This document shows positions 57,645 to 64,000 of a DNA stretch of 64,000 nucleotides, in pieces. How positions within the stretch are numbered: position 1 is the first letter of the stretch; every line of letters starts with the position of its first letter. Below the pieces are notes generated by a model. That model made no database searches. It saw only the letters and a list, made by a program, of their open reading frames with translations, and was not told the origin of the DNA. Location of the stretch: NCBI RefSeq assembly GCF_036320965.1, contig NC_092269.1, positions 35,758,343 through 35,822,342 on the forward strand, in the 5' to 3' direction. The DNA is from Panulirus ornatus. Its lineage: Eukaryota > Arthropoda > Malacostraca > Decapoda > Palinuridae. The translations under genes were made by a program, and so were the position numbers.

Positions 57645-58631
57645 CTTATGAAAAAAAAGATACAACCCTCCCACTGGGGGCGCTGTACGTGTAGCTTTGT
57701 ACCACTGCGGGTTATGAAAAAAAGAAAACAAAGAATTGTGGTGGATAGTGAAGTATACAAGGGCGATGATGGTGCAGTCGGTGTGGTGTTCTTCTCTGTG
57801 AAACGGGTTGAAAAATAGTCGCTGTTCGTGATATGAAAAAAAAAAGAGTGAAAATGGAAGTGTTTATCGTAAAATGGGTTGACAGTGGAGTGGTCTGTGC
57901 AAAATGGAATGAAAAGATTTGGCTGTCAGTGTACATTGGACTGAAAACGGGAGGGTGTGGTCCGAGCAAAATTGATTGAACCTGTAGTGGTTAGTGTAAT
58001 GCTGTATATGTGCAGGAAATGTGTGTATATATAGTTATTTTATGAAAGAAGATTAAACTCAAGTGTCTATAACGAAGGATAAATTTCGTCAGTGGCATAT
58101 AACGAAATATGTGTACAGAAGAGTATGGCATTTTGCGGGTTTAGATGTGATTTTGTGGCCAGTTAGTGACACAGTTTTCTCTCGCACCAGCAGCGAAGTG
58201 TGTAGTCATTGTAACGGTGAGGAGGTATGGTGGACCCGGCTGGCCAGGGGGGTCAGAAAGTTTTAATATAGTTTTGGTGTCGACAAGATGGTTGTTTGTG
58301 TCAAAAGACTGAGTAAAAGTAGATGTTAGTTTATTTGTATCATGTGAGAAAAGTAGAAAGTCTTAAAACTTCCCCAAATGCTTGGTATACTTTGCTGATT
58401 TTTACAAGTTTATTTCAAGAGGAATGTTATGTTATAATTTGGTTTTGTGATAGAGTGGTTTTGCGTAGAGTTTTCGTCGGAGAGTTTGAGTAGAATTTCA
58501 TTTTTGTGAAAATGTTGAAAAAAAAAAGAATAGGTAAATGAAATTGATAAAAATATCGGAAATGTAGACCATTTAAAAAATTCGTGGAAATATTGTCGAG
58601 CTTACGGTGCCATAGTGGAGGGAGGAAGGGT

Positions 58632-58663
<32 letters not shown>

Positions 58664-59008
58664 GTGGGGGAGGGGAAGGGAGCTGTCCCCCCCTGTATAA
58701 TATATGGTAATGTAGGGCAGGTAGGGGAGGACCTGCCGGTATATCACTGCTCCAGACTGGTCCCGCTGCTTGTACTAGGGGGAAAGGGAGAGATTGGGAC
58801 AGAGGGCGTGGTTGCAGAGGGGGGGAGGGGGTGAGTATGGAGGGAGATTACGGGGATGTGACAAGGATGGATACCAGAAGGATCAGGGTGGAGCTGAAGC
58901 GTTTGAAGCGCTGGATGAAAACCACGGCGAGGATTGTGGTGGATGTTAAGACGCGTTGCGCCTCGTCTGACGAGAGTTGACAGAGGGGGTTAAGACACCT
59001 CATGTCGA

Positions 59009-59010
<2 letters not shown>
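57642..59010. other. Unassigned sequence
   Basis: A-rich runs, a (GT)n at 58636-58662 and a G-rich stretch near 58790-58850. No gene recognised. Confidence 0.55.

Positions 59011-59051
<41 letters not shown>
59011..59051. repeat. (AC)n microsatellite
   Basis: About 20 AC units. Confidence 0.97.
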
Positions 59052-59053
<2 letters not shown>

Positions 59054-59130
59054 TCCTAGGGCTTGTCCTTCTCGTGGGTCTTAATTGCTTGTCTGACAGC
59101 TTGGGGGGGAAAAAGAGTGCCAGGGTAATT

Positions 59131-59210
59131 AACCCCTTTGAACACGATGGCTCGACCCCTTGAGCGTGATGACGCATCCTTTGACCTGACCCCTAAGGAT
59201 CACACCAGCG
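59131..59210 (+). repeat. Dispersed 21-bp module plus flank
   Basis: CCCCTTTGAACACGATGGCT, CGACCCCTTGAGCGTGATGA and the flank CCTTTGACCTGACCCCTAAG. This is the cleanest example of the unit-to-flank junction. Confidence 0.85.
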
Positions 59211-59392
59211 CTGCTCAGGGTGGTTTAAGTGACCTCGTGTGTGTAGTTTGACCTGTGGTGTAGCATTGCCGGGGTGACAGGCAGTGTCCCCCGGTCACTG
59301 GTGGTAGCAGTGATAGGGAGGGAGGGAGTCAGAGCGTGTCATGGCTATATAACCCCCCCCGTACTTTTTATGGTCTACTTCATAACTGTAGT

Positions 59393-60578
59393 CGCGTTGT
59401 GGTGGGTTGTGGCACAGGAAGAGGTATGGTTGGTGTGGTCGCGTTGTGGTGGGTTGTGGCACAGGAAGAGGTATGGTTGGTGTGGTCGCGTTGTGGTGGG
59501 TTGTGGCACAGGAAGAGGTATGGTTGGTGTGGTCGCGGGGTGGTGGGTTGTGGCACAGGAGAAGGTATGGCTGGTGTGGTCGCGGGGTGGTGGGTTGTGG
59601 CACAGGAGGAGGGTATGGCTGTGTGGTCGCGGGTGGTGGGTTTGTGGCACTAGGAGGAGGTATGGCTGGTGGGTCGCGGGGTTGGTGGGTTGTGGCACAG
59701 GAGGAGTATGGCTGGTGTGGTCGCGGGTTGGTGGGTTGGTGCACAGAGGACGTATGGGTGGGTGTGGTCGCGGGGTGGTGGGTTGTGGCACAGGGAGGAG
59801 TATGGTGGTGTGGTCGCGGGGTGGTGGGTTGTGGCACAGGAGGAGGTATGGCTGGTGTGGTCGCGGGGTGGTGGGTTGTGGCACAGGAGGAGGTATGGCT
59901 GGTGTGGTCGCGGGGTGGTGGGTTGTGGCACAGGAGGAGGTATGGCTTGGTGTGGTCGCGGGGTGGTGGTTGTGGCACAGGAGGAGTATGGCTGGTGTGG
60001 TCGCAGGGTGGTGGGTTGTGGCACAGGAGGAGGTATGGCTGGTGTGGTCGCGGGGTGGTGGGTTGTGGCACAGGAGGAGGTATGGCTGGTGTGGTCGCGT
60101 TGTGGAGGGTTGTGGCACAGGAGGAGGTATGGCTGGTGTGGTCGCGGGGTGGTGGGTTGTGGCAAAGGAGGAGGTATGGTTGGTGTGGTCGCGGGGTGGT
60201 GGGTTGTGGCACAGGAGAAGGTATGGCTGGTGTGGTCGCGTTGTGGAGGGTTGTGGCACAGGAGGAGGTATGGCTGGTGTGGTCGCGGGGTGGTGGGTTG
60301 TGGCACAGGAGGAGGTATGGTTGGTGTGGTCGCGGGGTGGTGGGTTGTGGCACAGGAGGAGGTATGGTTGGTGTGGTCGCGGGGTGGTGGGTTGTGGCAC
60401 AGGAGGAGGTATGGCTGGTGTGGTCGCGGGGTGGTGGGTTGTGGCACAGTCGGACGTATGGCTGGTGTGGTCGCGGGGTGGTGGGTTGTGGCACAGGAGG
60501 AGGTATGGCTGGTGTGGTCGCGGGGTGGTGGGTTGTGGCACAGGAGGAGGTATGGCTGGTGTGGTCGCGGGGTGTCAG
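59393..60578. repeat. 47-bp minisatellite, about 25 copies
   Basis: Unit GGCACAGGAGGAGGTATGGC, TGGTGTGGTCGCGGGGTGGT and GGGTTGT. Period 47 was measured at 59401/59448. The left edge has a GTTGTGG variant (TCGCGTTGTGG); copies at 59590-59810 carry small indels; the right half is nearly uniform. The unit contains no stop trinucleotide on either strand, so frames of 300-450 codons appear in all six frames. Strongly G-rich plus strand. Confidence 0.97.
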
Positions 60579-60700
60579 TCTGAACGATTTTCATCAGCTC
60601 TGTATTTGAGTGCGTCATAGTCGGGTGTTGGTGTTGGCGTGGGGTAGGGGTGTGTGTGGTGGTTGTGGTGGTGAGAGAGCAAGCTCACACCCACCATACT

Positions 60701-60785
60701 TAAGGTCGTCACATCGTGCCCAAGGGGGTCGTTCCTTCGTGCTCAGGGGTCGTTCCTTCGTGCTCAGGGGTCGTCCCTCCGCTAT
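60701..60785 (-). repeat. Dispersed 21-bp module
   Basis: TCGTGCCCAAGGGGGTCGTT, CCTTCGTGCTCAGGGGTCGT repeated twice, then CCCTCCGC. Minus orientation, TTC replacing ACC of the main unit. Confidence 0.82.
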
Positions 60786-61138
60786 GATCAAATGTCGCAC
60801 GCTCTACGAGCGGTGATGACCTGATGGTGCCGAACGAGATGTGTTGTATTACATGAGACGGTCATACGTTCCTGTTAGGCGACCAGCACGTAGCGACCAG
60901 TCAGTCTCCCTCATCTTGGGGCCCCGGCTGCTGGTGGGTGGATCACCCCGGGGCGCCCTCGTAAAATGTGCCCAAAATATGGCCCACAGTGTCGGCGCGT
61001 TAAATTTGATGACCTGTCTCTCAGTAGGGTTGACGTCACCCGGTCTGGCCCTCTTCAAAAACTCCTGATTGGAGGTAATTTTTGTATGGGCGGAGCTGTC
61101 GGATGTTCCGGGGGGCGAGACTGACAATATTACGCTGT
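60786..61138. other. Unassigned sequence
   Basis: Varied sequence with a perfect CRE palindrome TGACGTCA at 61031-61038. No gene recognised. Confidence 0.5.
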
Positions 61139-61370
61139 ATAACCCTATGCCACACGTCTTAGGTCCAAATTAAATCATTCTTTCTTTTTTTCTCTCTCCT
61201 CCTCCCCCTCTGCCCTGCTAAGCTCATCAGAGAGGGCCAGATGCCTCCCCTCTGTAATTGATTATTCTAGGAATGATTGATACTCATTTGGCCCAATTTT
61301 TGCGCGCGAGACAGATCTGCGGGATGTATCCCCGAAACCAAACCAATTAAAATGAGGCGATTAAGGAAGG
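61139..61370. promoter_or_regulatory. Candidate conserved non-coding element
   Basis: Complex AT-rich sequence with clustered homeodomain-type motifs: CCAAATTAAATCA (near 61157), TAATTGATTATT (61255-61266), the Exd/Pbx-Hox composite TGATTGAT (61274-61281) and CCAATTAAAATGAG (61343-61356). It contrasts with the surrounding simple repeats. No transcript signal is visible. Confidence 0.35.
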
Positions 61371-61605
61371 GTACGTACGTGGTGTGGCGCCGCTTGTAAT
61401 GTTATGGCAGGAAGTGTTGCTGTCCGGTGATCTACAGCTGTTGTTGTGGTTAATAGAGAGTTTGTCTCGCTGTTATTGCTGGCGTGGATGGCTGCGTTGC
61501 CGTTCGTTGAGGGGGATGCGACTGTGGAACGTATCGGTAATGAAGGGGGGGTTACATGAAGCGAGCGAAACGACGCGCACGTTGGACACTCGAGATGGGG
61601 TGATG

Positions 61606-61908
61606 GGTCGTTAGTCAGTCCTGGGGTGATGGGTCATTGGTCAATCCTGGAGTGATGGGTCATTGGTCAATCCTGGGGTGATGGGTCATTGGTCAATCCT
61701 GGGGTGATGGGTCATTGGTCAGTCCTGGGGTGATGGGTCGTTGGTCGATCCTGGGGTGATGGGTCATTGGTCAATCCTGGGGTGATGGGTCATTGGTCAA
61801 TCCTGGGGTGATGGGTCATTGGTCGATCCTGGGGTGATGGGTCATTGGTCAATCCTGGGGTGATGGGTCGTTGGTCGATCCTGGGGTGATGGGTCATTGG
61901 TCAATCCT
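61606..61908. repeat. 26-bp minisatellite, about 11 copies
   Basis: Unit GGGGTGATGGGTCATTGGTC plus AATCCT. Variants are GTCATTGGTC/GTCGTTGGTC and CAATCC/CGATCC/CAGTCC. Period 26 was measured. Confidence 0.97.
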
Positions 61909-62029
61909 TACGTCGTTAGGTGGGAACTTGGGGTGTGGATTGGCTTGTGCAAGTCTCACGTGTCATGTTTCAGTGAGGTGAGGTGTCATTGGGTAATCTG
62001 AGGCAGTGGTGTACCGTGTGCATAACTCC

Positions 62030-62228
62030 TTCAACACCATGGTACGATCCTCGATCATGGCGGTACGTTGCGACGGTACGATTCACCGGCGCGATGGTAC
62101 CGTCCGATAAGCACAGACGCACTATTGTGTTGGCGCGACCCTTAAGTAGGACGGTACGACTTGCGGACACGACGTTGCGATGTTTAGGGATGATAGCATG
62201 ACCCCTGGCCTAACCCAGCTTGACCCTT
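62030..62228 (+). repeat. Dispersed 21-bp module, diverged, plus flank
   Basis: CATGGTACGATCCTCGATCA, GGCGGTACGTTGCGACGGTA, GCGCGACCCTTAAGTAGGAC and GGTACGACTTGCGGACACGA are diverged units. They are followed by ATGACCCCTGGCCTAACCCA, a flank resembling GACCTGACCCCT. Confidence 0.78.
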
Positions 62229-62655
62229 GTTAATGAACGTTACAACAGATGCCTCAATATTTGCATAAAGTCGAGTCGAGGGATCAAATCATCGCGCTCA
62301 TGTTACAGAGTTTACTGGAGTGAAGAACACACAGGAGAACAACAGAGAACACAAATCCTTTGAATATCGAATCTCGCGTCATTGTGGCGAACAGGAAATG
62401 GTCATCTATTCAGGTGTTCAGCGTGTCGATTGTTGGATATGCGAGAGAGGAAGATTTTTGAGTGGCCTGCATCGGGACCGATTGGTTTGGCTGGTTATCT
62501 CGGCTTTAGGCCAAGGTCATTAAAGCCGTCCACGTTTATTTTGAGACCAGCAGTTAGTGGGTAAGACTTGAACACCTTCAAGTGTTAATTCAAACACCCC
62601 TGCAGCTCTGTAGCTGTGTGCCTACTGCAGGAGGCTAGGAGACGCCCCCGCCCTT
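62229..62655. other. Unassigned sequence
   Basis: No gene recognised. Confidence 0.5.
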
Positions 62656-62674
62656 TTTAGTGGTAGTAGTAGTT

Positions 62675-62708
<34 letters not shown>

Positions 62709-62711
62709 CAG
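62656..62711. repeat. (GTA)n trinucleotide tract
   Basis: About 15 GTA units with one TTG interruption. Confidence 0.96.
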
Positions 62712-63098
62712 CGCGTTCGTTACGACCCCTTATCCAGACCCCTTGTTAGCTGAAGAGCCCAATACATTAGTCACGTAAGTTATTGAAGGACAGGGCTTCG
62801 TATCGTCTTGATTTTCATTCTGTCTTCGATGGATTACCTACTGAAGAGATGATCGTGTGCTAGTTCGGGAAGAGGGGGTCACCTGGAGGTGAACCCTACA
62901 GTTCTTGGTTTAAGGGCCTAGCTGCCATCACCCTAAATTTTAGGCTCGAACACCCAAGACTGCTTTCGAGTCTTGCTAGGTTTAATGTACCCAGCAGCAA
63001 GTCAAGTCACAAGGGGGAGCATAGCCTTGAAATAGTGAACCTTACACAGTCATGTGTTGATGTCAGACTTCGTCAAGTTTTAGGGGCATGTGTCTTAA
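62712..63098. other. Unassigned sequence
   Basis: No gene recognised. Confidence 0.5.
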
Positions 63099-63252
63099 AG
63101 ACACGTAGTTAATGCCTCCTGGACACGTAGTGATGTCTCCTGGACACGTAGCGATGTCTCCTAGTCACGTAGCGATGTCTCCTAGTCACGTAGCGATGTC
63201 TCCTAGTCACGTAGCGATGTCTCCTAGTCACGTAGCGATGTCTCCTAGTCTC
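63099..63252. repeat. 21-bp minisatellite (unrelated to the dispersed module), about 7 copies
   Basis: Unit GATGTCTCCTAGTCACGTAG plus C. The left copies read CTGGACACGTAG. Frames give MSPSHVA repeats. Each unit has a CACGTAG word. Confidence 0.95.
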
Positions 63253-63339
63253 TGTTACTTCCAGGGGGAGATGCAGCAGTTTCATGACGTTGTCCAAAGC
63301 CCCGGTCAGACTCACAGTCTCGACAGATAATGTCGTTTC

Positions 63340-63545
63340 AAGGCAGGTCATCCTGTGTCACGCCGCATCTCTCCATCTACTCCTATTTTAAGGCAGATTT
63401 TACCATTTCACGCCAGGTCTCGCCAGGTCTCGCCATATCCGGCCAGATTGGGCTGTTTCACGCCGAATCGCGCCAGCCCCTTAGCCATTTCAAGCCAGAT
63501 CTTGCTGTCTCGCGCCGAATCTGGCCAGGTCGCGCCAGAACTCGC
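63340..63545. repeat. Cryptic GCCAGRTCTCGCC repeat
   Basis: TTTCACGCCAGGTCTCGCC, TTTCACGCCGAATCGCGCC and TTTCAAGCCAGATCTTGC recur at about 20-40-base intervals. Decayed. Confidence 0.7.
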
Positions 63546-63569
63546 GGGGCCCATAAACAGTAACTTACA

Positions 63570-63800
63570 GTGCCGGACGCAGCGGCGCCTTAATGCTTTT
63601 TGCAATGAGTTACGACGGCATTATAACGGGTTTTAGTGTGTTGGCGGCGGAGGTAAGCGTTTGGCTGTAACGACGCAATGCTGCTGCCTCCGTGGTTATG
63701 GGCCCGGGTGCAACATTTGCTTCGGAACAAAGCCTTCGGGGTCGAATAGAATCGGTGAAATGCAGGTAATTATTACGGCTTATTAAAACTATGGCACAGT
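63570..63800. promoter_or_regulatory. Candidate conserved non-coding element
   Basis: Repeat-free, compositionally complex segment with GCCTTAATGCTTTTTGCAAT, GCATTATAACGGG and GTAATTATTACGGCTTATTA (63769-63788). It differs in character from all neighbouring arrays. Function unknown; listed only because it stands out. Confidence 0.25.
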
Positions 63801-63808
63801 TGTTTTTA

Positions 63809-63810
<2 letters not shown>

Positions 63811-63841
<31 letters not shown>
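63811..63841. repeat. (GT)n microsatellite
   Basis: About 15 GT units. Confidence 0.97.
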
Positions 63842-63845
<4 letters not shown>

Positions 63846-64000
63846 GGGTAGTATTCGGTTTACCAAAGACCAGTAACAGTTTTAGATGTATTCGGGTTTA
63901 TTTGAAAAAGCCCCAGAATGAAGCAAGGGGGGTTTGATTTGGGTATTCGGTTTCGGTTTGTTTACACCACGGGGCCGAGGGAGGGTAGTTGCTGCGCCAT

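Noticed and set aside
59274..60620. Open frames of 300-450 codons on both strands
   Set aside because: They cover the 47-bp array, whose unit has no stop on either strand. All six frames are open and none has a recognisable domain.

Overview
This window looks like intergenic or intronic DNA from a large, repeat-rich animal genome. I found no intact protein-coding gene, no rRNA or tRNA gene, no CRISPR array and no prokaryotic features. The best guess at the source is a decapod crustacean or a close relative. The reasons are very dense dinucleotide microsatellites (GT, CT/GA, AT), many minisatellites, decayed LINE retrotransposon fragments, and an interspersed repeat with the core CGCTACCTCGCTAACGCGGG next to (AT)n. 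The species assignment is inference from general character and is not proven here.

Layout. 0-5 kb: GT, AT and ACT microsatellites, plus one decayed copy of the core repeat. 5.4-6 kb: the 3' end of a LINE reverse-transcriptase ORF and its tail. 7-10.3 kb: CT/AC microsatellites and three minisatellites (23, 39 and 21 bp). 10.4-14 kb: mostly unassigned. 14-16.2 kb: a 32-bp array, a 40-bp array and a partial core repeat. 17-23 kb: microsatellites, copies of a second interspersed family (TGTAATTACCTGTTTGTACAG-like) and a SINE fragment. 24.3-25.5 kb: a long pyrimidine-rich domain. 26-32 kb: the densest microsatellite zone, including about 200 bp of (AT)n. 32-46 kb: mostly unassigned, with a 43-bp array, two core-family loci and a candidate regulatory segment. 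45.9-46.1 kb: a second reverse-transcriptase fragment, on the minus strand. 46.6-56 kb: many minisatellites (about 63, 41, 19, 54 and 40 bp), two more core-family loci and a tRNA-related SINE with both pol III boxes. 57-63.8 kb: an expanded 21-bp array, a 47-bp array of about 25 copies, a 26-bp array and candidate regulatory segments.

The most interesting structure is relational. (1) The tail of the LINE fragment at 5.9 kb shares a run of about 30 bases with the non-coding core family, and six of seven non-coding core copies carry AT-rich DNA on the same side. This suggests a LINE that mobilises a non-autonomous family, with the tail seeding (AT)n microsatellites. (2) A 21-bp unit (CGACCCTCGAGCACGACGG-like) recurs at ten separated loci in both orientations, often with a shared TTTGACCTGACCCCT flank, so it behaves as a dispersed module. 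(3) A 54-bp array carries repeated AGGTCA half-sites. By eye, tandem repeats make up roughly 15-20% of the window. Long open frames across arrays are by-products of stop-free repeat units, not genes.
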